Counted from the stretch's first letter, positions 42,566-52,645 are shown. The stretch is DNA of 64,000 bases from a bacterium (GCA_019752925.1 JAIELP010000001.1:124001-188000), one strand, 5' to 3'. A program made the numbers and translations. Notes: generated from the sequence alone by a model not told the origin.

Positions 42566-43321
42566 ATGAGAATTTTTGTTATCACACTCGGAACCCTATT
42601 TGTTGCTTTCATTAGTTTAATGACAGTTAAATACTGGGGTAAAACCCAAATGTATGTCGATTACAAACATCCAATGTTTGATACTCAAAGCGCGCCTTTA
42701 GAATTTTATAAACCTGATTTTACGCATTTGAATGAAGCACTTAAGAGCGATAAAAATTTGTATCTGGATGTGACGATCACATTCGATCAAAAATTAGTAA
42801 TACCACGCAGGCAGTGGGTCAGTACCGAAAAACCTTTGCGCTTGTTCGCTTACGAAGATGTTAAATCAGATGTTATTTTAGTCACCGATGTTAAAAACTC
42901 TCTAATTAGTAAAAAAATTATTTTCAATTTAAGTGAAAATGCTCAGGCCATTCACGAAACATTTGCATTTACGATGAAACAACTCGGTCTTGAAAAAGGC
43001 GAAAACTTTATTGTAACAAGTCAGTATGAAGCTCCGATAAAAGCCTTGAAGGAGGCGGCTCCTGCGCTTTTATTCGGTTCTACTCAGCCAGAAATTCTTA
43101 AAATTGTTGCGATGCAATCTATGTATTTGATTGAAGCCGTAAATATTAGAGCTGATGTCATTGTGCATCCGTTAAAAATTAAAAAGCATGATTTTTTTAA
43201 TGAAGAGCTAATGTCGGAATTAAATAAAAGGCATAAAAGAATTGTTGTAGGCCCTGTTAATTCTGAAGAACTAACCCAAGCCATGAAATTACAGCCTTAT
43301 GCTGTTATCTTAAATTACTAA
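42566..43321 (+). CDS. Exported GDPD-like protein lacking catalytic residues
   Basis: 251 residues with an N-terminal helix (IFVITLGTLFVAFISLMTVKYW). The strand pattern YLDVTITFDQKLVIPRR resembles the glycerophosphodiesterase stretch 'ElDV..TkDg..VvfHD'. Later segments (EAPIKALKEAAPALLFGST, ADVIVHPLKI, KRIVVGPVNSEELTQAM) match later GDPD strands. The N-terminal HRG and the catalytic E-x-D / HD residues are missing. Likely a non-catalytic TIM-barrel relative. TGcTATATC (42551-42559) lies just before the ATG. Its last 17 bases overlap the convergent gene. Confidence 0.6.
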   Translation: MRIFVITLGTLFVAFISLMTVKYWGKTQMYVDYKHPMFDTQSAPLEFYKPDFTHLNEALKSDKNLYLDVTITFDQKLVIPRRQWVSTEKPLRLFAYEDVKSDVILVTDVKNSLISKKIIFNLSENAQAIHETFAFTMKQLGLEKGENFIVTSQYEAPIKALKEAAPALLFGSTQPEILKIVAMQSMYLIEAVNIRADVIVHPLKIKKHDFFNEELMSELNKRHKRIVVGPVNSEELTQAMKLQPYAVILNY

Positions 43322-44117
43322 GTAGACCAGAGCTAGAATCCGGCACTTTGATGTTTCCAAGTCCGTCTAAATTATAGGTGTGAGTAACAGTTGATTTTTT
43401 CAAAACTGTTTCAATTGTCCAGTTGATGTTTAATATCATGCCAGCCAACGGATCTTTTGATGTACCCATGTTGTAAACCGCTTCAACACTAGCCTTGGCA
43501 TTAAATGTGTACATGTAAGCCGTAGTCATTTCTAAAGGTTCAACGGCTGCGTAACCGATGTAGCGACCAACACCTTCAACTGTTCCGCCGTACAATAAAA
43601 CTATACGGTAAGTGAAGCGCACCACTTCGATGCCGTATAAATTTTTATAAACCACACTGACTACTTTTGATCTTGGAGCTTGCCAGTTTGATAGCTGTTC
43701 CCATCTTAATACATTTTGTGGAAGAGCTGTGGCTTTAGAAGTAGTGTAGCTTGACGACGGTCGGCCTTTTTCAACAACGTTCCAGATTTTTTGACCTATA
43801 TTAATGACTTTATCGACTATTAAATCGGCCATATTTAAGCCGCGGCCAATTGGTGTTGTGTTTAGCCAAGCATCGTCTACATTGCTTTTAGCTTGGTCGG
43901 CTATATCTTTAAGTATGTCGACCGCTGTATTTTCCATTTGCTGATTGAGGTAATAGTCAGGATAGTCTTCTGAAATGTCCTGTACTTCAATAGAACCTAT
44001 GGTGAGATGTTTTTGGGCTTCGAGTGTTAAAGGGACTTTTGTTTTTGGTACAAAGGCAAAGGCGTTAAGGGACGTTAATAACAGCGTAAGTGAAATTAGG
44101 CTAGAAAAGCTCTTCAT
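43305..44117 (-). CDS. Exported protein, unknown
   Basis: 270 residues with a signal peptide (LISLTLLLTSLNAFA). The mature chain is beta-rich with aromatic-rich strands (VVSVVYKNLYGIEVVRFTYR, YAAVEPLEMTTAYMYTFNAK, GMILNINWTIETVLK). One helical region (VDILKDIADQAKSNVDDA) precedes them. No Cys and no motif recognised. The 3' end overlaps the convergent 42566 gene by 17 bases. Possibly a periplasmic or outer-membrane-associated protein. Confidence 0.7.
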   Translation of the reverse strand: MKSFSSLISLTLLLTSLNAFAFVPKTKVPLTLEAQKHLTIGSIEVQDISEDYPDYYLNQQMENTAVDILKDIADQAKSNVDDAWLNTTPIGRGLNMADLIVDKVINIGQKIWNVVEKGRPSSSYTTSKATALPQNVLRWEQLSNWQAPRSKVVSVVYKNLYGIEVVRFTYRIVLLYGGTVEGVGRYIGYAAVEPLEMTTAYMYTFNAKASVEAVYNMGTSKDPLAGMILNINWTIETVLKKSTVTHTYNLDGLGNIKVPDSSSGLLSNLR

Positions 44118-44446
44118 ACAAAAGACCCCCGTGTTAGTTGTTAAACTTTTGTAACAAAGTCTAATAATGAGGTGAAGTTAAATTCGACAAGTATGTATTC
44201 ATTACATAACGAAATGCACAAAATGCATTATAAAAGCATTTAAATCCAAGCTTTAGACAACTCGAGCAAAGGTGTAAACTGTTTGGATAGGGGGCTGGCT
44301 CAGCTCAATTTGTATTTTCATTTGCTTTTCATTTGAATTTCATATAATTTTCTCCCGTAAATACGTATTATTTTGTCGTATTTAGTTTTACTGATAACAA
44401 TTATTTTGTTAAGTATACCTAAATATTTAATTTAAAAGAGTTTTTT
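44118..44446. other. Intergenic region upstream of the suf operon
   Basis: 329 bases between divergent genes and no open frame of note. It is very AT-rich. It contains AAATGC (44221-44226) facing GCATTT (44236-44241) and the stronger inverted repeat at 44358-44384. Promoters for both the exported protein gene (minus) and the Rrf2-suf operon (plus) must lie here; no hexamer pair was convincing. Confidence 0.7.
44358..44384. promoter_or_regulatory. Perfect 8-bp inverted repeat, candidate Rrf2 operator
   Basis: TAAATACG (44358-44365), 11-base spacer, CGTATTTA (44377-44384): an exact dyad centred about 76 bases before the Rrf2 gene start. Rrf2 dimers (IscR, NsrR, RsrR) bind such dyads and usually control their own operon. 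The sequence differs from the E. coli IscR type 1 and type 2 sites I know. Confidence 0.55.
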
Positions 44447-44851
44447 ATGAACAAAATGAATAAAAAAATGGAATACGCCTTAATGGCTTTAAAGCTTATT
44501 AAGCAAAGACCATTGGGCTCTTTAACGACTGCTAAAGAGGTTGCCGATCAAATGAATATATCCTTTGAAGTAACCGCCCGAGTGCTTCAAGCGCTTTCTT
44601 CGCGCGGTTTATTAAAAGCTGAATATGGTGTTGGTGGTGGCTATTCGTTAGCTCGTCCACTTTCAGAAACTTCATTACATGATTTATCGCAAATGTTGGA
44701 AGGCCACACATCTTTAACAAAATGTTTAGGTCCGGATGAGCCCTGTGAAATCCACGGTAGTTGTAACATCTCTACTCCCATCGCTAATTTAAATAAAAAA
44801 ATTCAAGAATTTTATAAGTCAGTTAGCTTAGAAGAGGTCCTGCATGTCTGA
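44447..44851 (+). CDS. Rrf2-family Fe-S regulator of the suf operon
   Basis: 134 residues. Winged-helix N-terminus ([20 protein letters not shown]; recognition helix [20 protein letters not shown]; wing [11 protein letters not shown]). Three Cys at 93, 100 and 106 (C-x6-C-x5-C) match the [2Fe-2S] ligand cluster of IscR-type proteins. It probably senses cluster status and represses sufBCDS-nfu. It sits first in the operon and overlaps sufB by 8 bases, ensuring balanced expression. Confidence 0.9.
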   Translation: MNKMNKKMEYALMALKLIKQRPLGSLTTAKEVADQMNISFEVTARVLQALSSRGLLKAEYGVGGGYSLARPLSETSLHDLSQMLEGHTSLTKCLGPDEPCEIHGSCNISTPIANLNKKIQEFYKSVSLEEVLHV

Positions 44852-46265
44852 GTCCTATGAGTACAAATATGGTTTTAGCACAGACATAGAAACTGAAGAG
44901 TTTCCAAAAGGTTTAAGTGAAGAAATCATCCGCATGATTTCGGCTAAAAAAAATGAACCCGAATGGATGTTGGAATATCGTTTAAAATCCTATCGTCATT
45001 GGCTCACCTTAACTGAGCCCACTTGGGCTGCGGTGTCTTACCCACAAATTGATTTTCAGGACTTAACTTATTACTCTGCTCCTAAAGCTAAACCTGCATC
45101 CGCAACATCAATGGATGAAATTGACCCAGAGCTTATTAAAACTTTTGAACGCTTAGGCATTCCTTTGCAAGAGCAAAAAAGAATTTCAGGCGTAGCGGTG
45201 GATGTGGTTTTTGACTCTGTCAGTATTGCAACAACCCGCTACGAAGAGCTAGACAAGCTCGGTGTTATTTTTTGTTCTATTTCGGAAGCCCTTAAAAACC
45301 ATCCGGAACTTGTCAAAAAACATTTAGGAACAGTGGTTCCCGCAAGTGATAATTATTATGCGGCTTTGAACGGTGCTGTATTCTCAGACGGTTCGTTTGT
45401 GTACATTCCAAAAGGGGTGCGTTGCCCGATAGATCTTTCCACTTATTTCCGTATCAACGCTAAAGAAACCGGACAGTTTGAAAGAACCTTAATCATTGCA
45501 GAAGAAGGCAGTTACGTAAATTACCTTGAGGGCTGTACAGCTCCTCAGCGTGATGAAAACCAATTGCATGCGGCTGTTGTTGAGTTACTGGCTTTTGATA
45601 ACGCCGAAATTAAATATTCCACTGTGCAAAACTGGTATACAGGCGATAAAGAAGGCCGTGGCGGCATTTACAACTTTGTAACTAAGCGTGGCATCTGCAA
45701 AGGCAAAAAATCTAAAATCTCATGGACTCAGGTAGAATCCGGCTCGGCCATTACCTGGAAATATCCTTCGGTTATTTTACAAGGCGATGGTTCTGAAGGT
45801 GCTTTCTATTCGGTGGCTTTAACTCATGATTATATGCAAGCCGATACCGGAACAAAAATGATCCATATTGGTAAAAACACGAAGAGCACGATCATCTCTA
45901 AAGGTATTTCGGCCGGGCATTCTTCAAATGCTTATCGCGGGCAAGTTAAAATTATGCCGTCGGCTGAAAATGCGCGTAATTATTCACAATGTGATTCCAT
46001 GTTAGTGGGCGATAAAGCCAGCGCGCATACATTCCCGTATATTGAAGTTAAAAATAAAACTGCAACGCTTGAGCATGAGGCGACTACATCAAGAATTTCG
46101 GAAGACCAAATTTTTTATTTACAATCCCGCGGGTTAAATAACGAAAAAGCTATCTCGATGCTGGTGAATGGATTCTGTAAAGAAGTATTTAAAGAGCTGC
46201 CATTAGAGTTTTCGGTGGAAGCTGTTAAGTTAATTGAAATGAAATTAGAAAACTCGGTAGGGTAG
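44844..46265 (+). CDS. sufB: Fe-S cluster assembly scaffold SufB
   Basis: 473 residues, typical SufB. Signatures: [40 protein letters not shown] (Cys in GCTAP), [44 protein letters not shown] (conserved Cys), and [14 protein letters not shown]. It builds clusters with SufC and SufD in the cytoplasm. The ATG lies within the last codons of the regulator gene. Confidence 0.96.
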   Translation: MSESYEYKYGFSTDIETEEFPKGLSEEIIRMISAKKNEPEWMLEYRLKSYRHWLTLTEPTWAAVSYPQIDFQDLTYYSAPKAKPASATSMDEIDPELIKTFERLGIPLQEQKRISGVAVDVVFDSVSIATTRYEELDKLGVIFCSISEALKNHPELVKKHLGTVVPASDNYYAALNGAVFSDGSFVYIPKGVRCPIDLSTYFRINAKETGQFERTLIIAEEGSYVNYLEGCTAPQRDENQLHAAVVELLAFDNAEIKYSTVQNWYTGDKEGRGGIYNFVTKRGICKGKKSKISWTQVESGSAITWKYPSVILQGDGSEGAFYSVALTHDYMQADTGTKMIHIGKNTKSTIISKGISAGHSSNAYRGQVKIMPSAENARNYSQCDSMLVGDKASAHTFPYIEVKNKTATLEHEATTSRISEDQIFYLQSRGLNNEKAISMLVNGFCKEVFKELPLEFSVEAVKLIEMKLENSVG

Positions 46266-46271
46266 GAATAA

Positions 46272-47024
46272 ATGTTAGAAATTACAAATTTACATGCAAG
46301 AGTAGAAGAAAAAGAAATATTAAAAGGCCTTAATTTAAAAATTAAAGCCGGCGAAGTGCATGCGATTATGGGCCCTAATGGTTCGGGTAAAAGTACACTT
46401 TCAAAAGTATTAGCAGGTCATCCGTCTTACGAAGTCACATCAGGCGAAATCAAATACGAAGTAAATTTTAAAATGCAAAATTTATTAGAACTTGAGCCAG
46501 ATGTGCGCGCTAAAGAAGGTATCTTCTTAGCATTCCAGTATCCAATTGAAGTTCCGGGCGTTTCCAATTTCAGTTTTTTACAAACTTCATTTAATTCTAT
46601 TTTGCAACACCAAGGCTCTGAGCCTATGGGCGAAGGTGATTTCCGCGAGTTTTTATATCAAAAAATGAAAATCGTACAAATGCGCCCTGAGTATTTAGAT
46701 CGTGCTGTAAACGTTGGTTTTTCCGGTGGCGAAAAAAAACGTAATGAAATTCTACAAATGGCCGTTTTATCGCCGCGCTTAGCGTTGTTGGATGAAACTG
46801 ATTCTGGTTTGGATATCGACGCCTTAAGAATTGTAGCCGAAGGCGTAAACAAGTTAAGATCAAAACAAAATGCGATCGTTTTAGTAACCCACTATCAACG
46901 TTTATTGGATTACATCAAACCGGACTTCGTGCATGTATTAGCTGATGGTAAAATAATTCAATCAGGAGATGCAACGCTAGCTTTGGAACTCGAAAAAAAG
47001 GGTTACGACTGGTTGGTTAAATAA
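46272..47024 (+). CDS. sufC: SufC ATPase of the SufBCD complex
   Basis: 250 residues, ABC-type ATPase. Walker A GPNGSGKST, signature FSGGEKKRNEI (the SufC form of LSGGQ), Walker B LALLDETDSGLDIDALRI, H-loop LVTHYQRLL. Drives conformational changes in SufB/SufD. 6 bases after sufB; sufD starts 2 bases after its stop. Confidence 0.96.
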   Translation: MLEITNLHARVEEKEILKGLNLKIKAGEVHAIMGPNGSGKSTLSKVLAGHPSYEVTSGEIKYEVNFKMQNLLELEPDVRAKEGIFLAFQYPIEVPGVSNFSFLQTSFNSILQHQGSEPMGEGDFREFLYQKMKIVQMRPEYLDRAVNVGFSGGEKKRNEILQMAVLSPRLALLDETDSGLDIDALRIVAEGVNKLRSKQNAIVLVTHYQRLLDYIKPDFVHVLADGKIIQSGDATLALELEKKGYDWLVK

Positions 47025-47026
47025 AT

Positions 47027-48301
47027 ATGAGTTGGGAAAATAACTATCTTCAATTTAAAAGCACTTCCGCACTTGATAGCATAAAAGCTAGCGAGAAGCG
47101 TCAGCAGTCTTTTGATAAGTTTGTAGTCGCCGGGTTACCTACTCGTCGTGATGAGGCTTGGAAATATACATCTTTAACTGACTTTAAAAATATTGAATGG
47201 AAGTCCTCTGAAGATTCAAATGAACACTTAACTCACGAGCAAATGCAGGAAGTTTCAAAAAATCTGCCTTCAGATTTTATTAATTTTGTATTTGTTAATG
47301 GCATATTAAACAAAACTCTTTCTGATGATTTTGATTCTTTAATCGAAGTGGGTGAGTTGGAAGAAAACGATTTTTTGAGGGACGAAGCTAGCGTAGAAAG
47401 CCGTTTATTGAATTTAGCACAGTCTTTTTTAAATAAAAAGATTACGCTGACAGTTTCTAAAGGCAAAGTTATTGAAAAACCGGTGCAAATTTTATTTGTA
47501 CAGTCTTCAAAAAATTCAGTTTATCTCAGTGAAAAATTAAATATTAATTTGGCTGAAAATTCGGAAATCAAATTATTGATACATTCCATGAGTTTTGTGA
47601 ATTCCACAGCAGATGCCATGAATTTAAATGTGAATATCAATGTGGAAAGCTCGGTTAGACTCACGTTTGTTCAGTTGCAAAACGAAGATAATTCATCTTT
47701 TCATTTTTCTCAGTGCAATTTAAATTTAGCCACTTCTGCTCAGGTTACAACTTTAGCACTTACGCTGGGTAATAAGCTTACACGCAATTATTATCAGTTA
47801 AATTTTAATAACGAACAGGCGTCGGCAGCAGTTTACGGCTTAGGCGTAATTGATTCTGAACAACATCTGGATAATTACACATTTATCCGTCATGCAATCG
47901 GTAACAATAATTCGGTTCAGCATTACAAATCTATTTTATCAGGCTCTTCACACTCTGTTTTCCGTGGTCGCGTGATGATTGAACCCAATGCGCAAAAAGC
48001 AAACTCTGAGCAGCTAAATAATAATTTACTGTTAACTCGCACAGCACAGGCGGATAGTATTCCTCAACTTGAAATTTTTGCCGATGACGTTAAAGCAGGC
48101 CATGGTTCAACCGTTGGTCAACTCAGTAAAGAGGAAATGTTTTATTTTTTAAGTCGTGGCATCAACCAATTTGAAGCTGTTAGAATGCTTTCTTACGGTT
48201 TTGCCAAAGAGTTGGTTTTAAAAATTGAAAACCCTTACTTGCAAAGCTTTTTAATTGCGGCTTTAAATCAAAAATTAGAGCGGATGGTCCAAAATGGATA
48301 A
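47027..48301 (+). CDS. sufD: Fe-S cluster assembly protein SufD
   Basis: 424 residues, SufBD fold. N-terminal GLPTRRDEAWKYTSLTDFKN and C-terminal GRVMIEPNAQKANSEQLNNN, KAGHGSTVGQLSKEEMFYFL (invariant His of SufD), SRGINQFEAVRMLSYGFAKE. It supports cluster assembly and iron entry in SufBC2D. 8-base overlap with sufS. Confidence 0.95.
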   Translation: MSWENNYLQFKSTSALDSIKASEKRQQSFDKFVVAGLPTRRDEAWKYTSLTDFKNIEWKSSEDSNEHLTHEQMQEVSKNLPSDFINFVFVNGILNKTLSDDFDSLIEVGELEENDFLRDEASVESRLLNLAQSFLNKKITLTVSKGKVIEKPVQILFVQSSKNSVYLSEKLNINLAENSEIKLLIHSMSFVNSTADAMNLNVNINVESSVRLTFVQLQNEDNSSFHFSQCNLNLATSAQVTTLALTLGNKLTRNYYQLNFNNEQASAAVYGLGVIDSEQHLDNYTFIRHAIGNNNSVQHYKSILSGSSHSVFRGRVMIEPNAQKANSEQLNNNLLLTRTAQADSIPQLEIFADDVKAGHGSTVGQLSKEEMFYFLSRGINQFEAVRMLSYGFAKELVLKIENPYLQSFLIAALNQKLERMVQNG

Positions 48302-49511
48302 CTCTATAGCGCAAATACGCGAACAGTTTCCAGCTCTTAAGCAAAAAATTCGTGAGCGTAATTTGGTTTATTTGGATAGCGCAGCTACCAGTTTAAAACC
48401 TCAGGTTGTAATAGACCGCATTTCTAAGTTTTATTCTTTAGAAACCGCCAACGTGCACCGAGGCGCTCATTTCTTAGCGGACGCCGCTACGGGTGAGTTT
48501 GAAAAAGCTCGCGAAACTGTACGTCAGTTTATTAATGCAGATTCTATTGAAGAAGTTATTTTTACCCGCGGAACCACAGATGGTATTAACTTAGTAGCCG
48601 CTAGTTACGGAAGCTTTTTAAATGAAGGTGATGAAATTGTTATTACAGAACTAGAACATCACTCGAATACAGTTGCTTGGCAGCTTTTAGCTGAACGTAA
48701 AAAATGTGTTTTAAAATATATTGAAGTTTTGCCTAGTGGCGAAATTGATTTGAATTCAGTTAATCAGCAAATTACAGCAAAAACAAAAATTGTTGCGTTT
48801 TCGGGGTGTTCAAATATTTTAGGAACACTTACTCCTATCGAAACTATTGTTAAAAAAGCTAAACAAGTAGGCGCGGTAACTTTATTAGATGCTGCTCAGT
48901 ACGTAACTCAGAAAAAAGTAGACGTTAAAGCCCTAGGCGTAGACTTTTTAGTTTTTTCTTCACATAAATTATTCGGTCCTTTTGGCTTTGGAGTTTTATA
49001 CGGTCGTAAAGATCTTTTAAATGCTATGCCAGTTTATCAATCCGGTGGGAGTATGATTTCTACTGTAGATTACCAACACACGACCTTTAATCACCTGCCT
49101 TTTAAATTCGAAGCCGGAACACCTCATATAGAAGGTGCTATCGGTACAGCCACAGCTATTGATTTTTTTAATCAGTATAAAATTGAAAATATCTTTGAAC
49201 ACGAACAGAAGTTAATGAATTTGGCGCTTACTGAGTTAAAGCAAATAGAAGATATTAAAATATTTGGCACCGCTCAGAATAAGGCAGCTATCATCAGTTT
49301 TGTGATGAAGGGTGTGCATCACTCTGATATCGGGCAGATTTTAGATCAGCAGGGAATAGCGGTACGGGTGGGTCACCATTGTACCCAGCCACTATTAAAG
49401 AAGTTTGATCTTACAGGAACAGTAAGAGCTTCTATTTCAATTTATAATAACGAAGATGATATTCACCAATTTGTGGAAGCTGTTAAAAAAGCTAAAAGGA
49501 TGCTTTTATGA
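48294..49511 (+). CDS. sufS: Cysteine desulfurase SufS
   Basis: 405 residues, class V PLP enzyme. PLP Lys225 (FSSHKLFGPFGFGVLYG), catalytic Cys363 (VGHHCTQPL), His in ELEHHSNTVAW. It takes sulfur from cysteine for the SufBCD scaffold. No sufE or sufU lies in the operon, so its sulfur acceptor must be elsewhere or be another protein. ATGA overlap with nfu. Confidence 0.95.
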   Translation: MDNSIAQIREQFPALKQKIRERNLVYLDSAATSLKPQVVIDRISKFYSLETANVHRGAHFLADAATGEFEKARETVRQFINADSIEEVIFTRGTTDGINLVAASYGSFLNEGDEIVITELEHHSNTVAWQLLAERKKCVLKYIEVLPSGEIDLNSVNQQITAKTKIVAFSGCSNILGTLTPIETIVKKAKQVGAVTLLDAAQYVTQKKVDVKALGVDFLVFSSHKLFGPFGFGVLYGRKDLLNAMPVYQSGGSMISTVDYQHTTFNHLPFKFEAGTPHIEGAIGTATAIDFFNQYKIENIFEHEQKLMNLALTELKQIEDIKIFGTAQNKAAIISFVMKGVHHSDIGQILDQQGIAVRVGHHCTQPLLKKFDLTGTVRASISIYNNEDDIHQFVEAVKKAKRMLL

Positions 49512-50068
49512 GTACTCAAGAAGTATTAATCCGTGTTCAAGAAACTCCTAACCCAAGCGCATGGAAATTTGTTTTAGACCGCGCTGTTTTAAACGATGGT
49601 AAAGCTACGTATTCAACTGTTCAGGAAGCTGAACATAATATTTTAGCCAATTCGTTATTTCAGATCGATGGCGTACGACAGGTGCATTTTTTTCAGAATG
49701 TAATTACCGTAACTCATCAGTTTGATTATGATAGCGATAAAATCCAAGAAGAGGTTTGTGCGGTTATTCAAACTCGTATGCCGGTTCATAATCCCAACCA
49801 AACAGTTGTGGACGAAAAAAAGATGGCTCGTCAGAATTTATCTCCGGAATTACAGGCTATTGAAGAAATTTTAGATCGAACAATTCGTCCAGGTCTGCAA
49901 GGCGACGGTGGCGATATCGAAGTTATTAAATTTGAAGACAACAAAGTTTATGTGTCCTACCAAGGCGCCTGTGGTACTTGCCCGAGCTCAACAACAGGTA
50001 CACTTATGGCTATTGAAGGAATTTTAAAAGACGAATTCAATCCGGCAGTGGAAGTCATTCCGCTGTAG
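49508..50068 (+). CDS. Nfu-type Fe-S carrier
   Basis: 186 residues: N-terminal Nfu domain (~8-95, VQETPNPSAWKFVLDRAVLN), then a NifU C-terminal domain (~120-186) with the cluster-binding CxxC in YQGACGTCPSSTTGTLMAIE. Likely delivers 4Fe-4S clusters to apo-proteins. This order, N-terminal Nfu fold plus NifU-like domain, resembles eukaryotic NFU1 and many alpha-proteobacterial proteins more than NfuA with its A-type domain. Last gene of the suf operon. Confidence 0.9.
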   Translation: MSTQEVLIRVQETPNPSAWKFVLDRAVLNDGKATYSTVQEAEHNILANSLFQIDGVRQVHFFQNVITVTHQFDYDSDKIQEEVCAVIQTRMPVHNPNQTVVDEKKMARQNLSPELQAIEEILDRTIRPGLQGDGGDIEVIKFEDNKVYVSYQGACGTCPSSTTGTLMAIEGILKDEFNPAVEVIPL

Positions 50069-50070
50069 AT

Positions 50071-50658
50071 TTATTTAACTACATTTTCAATATCAAATTT
50101 GCTTTTAGGTTTGCTGAGTTTGCCGGAAAGCTTTCTTTGATTTCTCACTTCATTCTGCTGAACCAAATACTCCATTGAGTCTTCATAGCGCGATGAAACT
50201 AAAACTTCGCGGCGAATAAGTTTTTGCTCATGTTCGCCCTGTATTTCAAAGCTTATATATTTTCTTAATTGTTTGGAAAACCCTTTTACCTTTAATGTGT
50301 AATGGCGGGTTTCACCGGCTACGAAATTACCTAGTACATCAGTGGCCTGTCCTTCGATTAATTCTACATCCTCAGGTAAATTCCAGGTATATGTAATGCC
50401 AACAGGTACATCTTTTAAAGCTTGCACATTAACCTGAATAGTCGAAACTTCATTTTCTGTCGCAGCAAAATCATTATTATCCAGCTTAATATCAAATAAA
50501 TACCCAGCATTTTGTTCTCCACCTAGCTTGGAAATTGGCAAGGAAGCTAAATGACGATTAACTGATTCTGTTTGTTGAAAATATTGAATACTGGTGTACC
50601 CAAGAAAACCGCCAAGCGACATTACAGTCAAAGATTTTAAAAGGTTGGAGATGGACAT
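50071..50658 (-). CDS. Membrane-anchored partner protein B of the duplicated module
   Basis: 195 residues: N-terminal membrane helix (LTVMSLGGFLGYTSIQYF) then an exported beta-sandwich-like domain. It shares ELIEG-x-x-TDVLG and LKVKGFSKQLRKYISFEIQG with the 52646-53164 product (TLIEGPQSGQLAG, IKVKGFSKQINHQVGFEIYG), so the two are paralogues. The ends are charged and helical. It overlaps the protease gene before it by 22 bases, so they are translated together. No known family recognised. Confidence 0.75.
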   Translation of the reverse strand: MSISNLLKSLTVMSLGGFLGYTSIQYFQQTESVNRHLASLPISKLGGEQNAGYLFDIKLDNNDFAATENEVSTIQVNVQALKDVPVGITYTWNLPEDVELIEGQATDVLGNFVAGETRHYTLKVKGFSKQLRKYISFEIQGEHEQKLIRREVLVSSRYEDSMEYLVQQNEVRNQRKLSGKLSKPKSKFDIENVVK

Positions 50659-52637
50659 AAGTATCCTCCGATATCAGTTGTTAATGTGTAGGTGTAGCGT
50701 GTGGTAGGTAATACTGTCACACCAGATGTGAAAGCACGGACATTGAGTAAATATGGAGTGCCAGAGGTTAAAGAAGAACTTGAAATACTACTTAAGTAAG
50801 TCGATGTGCTTGTTGGATAAATAAAATTTTCAGTATGAGTTTTCATTCCAAAACTGATGCCCGTGGTGCCTGCAGTATTAGTAACAGCAGATAGCGTAAC
50901 AGTGGAAATTCCAGCTAGAGACGTGGCTTTATCAATGTGATAGTAGTGATTAGAGTAGCGCTGATCGCTTAACGAATTAGTTACGTTGTCGGTTTCACTT
51001 TTTGGCTGAATTTCAAATGTGCAAGCAGAAACACTTGGTACCAGTTTGATTCCATAGCTAGGCCAAGTTAAGTTTGTGCTTGTATAACCGGAATTACCAT
51101 GACGTTGTTGAGCCTCATCTGTATTAAGAATGTTGTCAATATCGGTTGGCATAGTTCCGCCAAATGCAGCTGTCATGCGATCGTATAATCTGATTGAGCT
51201 ACGAAATGGGTAAGTTGAATTTTTCATATCAACAAAACCTTGCCATAGCTTTGGAAAATAAGTAGCGCCACTGCCTGTGCAGGTACTGGCGGTGCAGGTA
51301 TTTGTGATTTTAAATAAACTTCGCGCAATAGAAACTTCACGGAAATGTCCTTCACCTGGGTTTGCTGCGGCGTCAACTTTGTCAAAACAAAAATCTTCTG
51401 TTCCGCATGTTCCAGCAACAACAGGGGATCTGTTTTGAACAACTTCTGGATTACTGCCAGATTTTTTTAAATTAAACTTAATGAGTTCAGATGCGGAGCC
51501 ACCACCATCAGAATATCCCTTAGTGTCGAGGTAATAGAGCCAGCCATCATAGGATGTAAGATCTGCACTGGCCTGTGGATTAATATCGGTAATTTTATTT
51601 CGTACTATGTGTGCGGCTAAGTAATTTCCCCATCCCTCAGACCACGCAAGACGGGGGTCAATTCTGAACAAACCATTATGCGAGCCCCCTGGTGATTCCA
51701 TTTTACCACAGGCGTCTTCTATTCGATGGCCAGTTTCATGAATAATTACGGAATCATCAAAGTGATCGGTATCAACAGTGCTTACGTTTCCAAGTTTTCC
51801 ACCATTAATATAGAGCTCACTGTAGCCACGTAAATAAAATGAGATGTGATCCAGAGTTGAAGGATCCTCACTCGGATAAATGTATTGCGCTGGATTAAAC
51901 CCGGCCTGCCAGTAAACATGGAACTTCGGACTTAAACAGCTCAAATTATCCGTACCAGTGTTTGAGCCAATATATTCATATGTAGAAACAATATTATTTA
52001 AAATATTAAATGCTCCACCTTGAATTTTTCCGCTGGTTTCACTTTCACGTGCAAATGCAGTTAAATCACTAGAGGCTACACTTATTGGTGTAGAGCCGTC
52101 TGATGTAACAACTTTTGAGAGAGTGTGAATGCCATTTGTACATATATCTGTTTTGACGGAAGCATAAACTTTATAAGTGGGTTTACCTCCACCCAAAGCT
52201 ATTGTGTGATTAGTACGTGATAAAACTTGAACCGTATAATTTCCCGCAGTATTTGGGATTTGTAGAGCAGACGTACCATCCAAAGCTTTTACAAGCCCTG
52301 TAGCATCTGTTTTCCCACATTGAATGACATTGCCGGATCCATCTAAAACACGAACTTCGGCAAACTTAATTGGCAGCGCAGAAGTAATTGGTGCCCCTAA
52401 TGTAAGTGATGTGGTGTCGGGATTTCCGAGAACACGAATTTTTCTTTTAAAAAACTGTGCGGTTCCAGTAATGGTCACTGCTGGTGAATAAGATGTTGAA
52501 GTTGTGCACTCACTTATTTCTGCAACTGTAGTGGAACATAAAGGAGCTGCGCTAGCTGGAGCTGGATCTTCTTTTGCAACAGTGCAACCAGTAATAAAGA
52601 TCAAAATTAAAATAAAGGCTATTTGTGGTGTTTTCAA
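50637..52637 (-). CDS. HExxH metallopeptidase-like lipoprotein B
   Basis: 666 residues. Lipobox ILIFITGC (Cys18). Domains: carboxypeptidase-regulatory-like segment (~55-150), then a zincin core with HETGH (300-304) in VIIHETGHRIEDACG and a gluzincin-like downstream Glu334 in LAWSEGWGNYLAAHI, 30 residues later. The C-terminal beta domain (~540-666) has a PPC-like look. Paralogue of 53155-55305. It should sit on the outer membrane or periplasmic face and cleave proteins; activity and substrate are unproven. Followed with overlap by partner B. Confidence 0.8.
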   Translation of the reverse strand: MKTPQIAFILILIFITGCTVAKEDPAPASAAPLCSTTVAEISECTTSTSYSPAVTITGTAQFFKRKIRVLGNPDTTSLTLGAPITSALPIKFAEVRVLDGSGNVIQCGKTDATGLVKALDGTSALQIPNTAGNYTVQVLSRTNHTIALGGGKPTYKVYASVKTDICTNGIHTLSKVVTSDGSTPISVASSDLTAFARESETSGKIQGGAFNILNNIVSTYEYIGSNTGTDNLSCLSPKFHVYWQAGFNPAQYIYPSEDPSTLDHISFYLRGYSELYINGGKLGNVSTVDTDHFDDSVIIHETGHRIEDACGKMESPGGSHNGLFRIDPRLAWSEGWGNYLAAHIVRNKITDINPQASADLTSYDGWLYYLDTKGYSDGGGSASELIKFNLKKSGSNPEVVQNRSPVVAGTCGTEDFCFDKVDAAANPGEGHFREVSIARSLFKITNTCTASTCTGSGATYFPKLWQGFVDMKNSTYPFRSSIRLYDRMTAAFGGTMPTDIDNILNTDEAQQRHGNSGYTSTNLTWPSYGIKLVPSVSACTFEIQPKSETDNVTNSLSDQRYSNHYYHIDKATSLAGISTVTLSAVTNTAGTTGISFGMKTHTENFIYPTSTSTYLSSISSSSLTSGTPYLLNVRAFTSGVTVLPTTRYTYTLTTDIGGYLCPSPTF

Positions 52638-52645
52638 AAATAATC

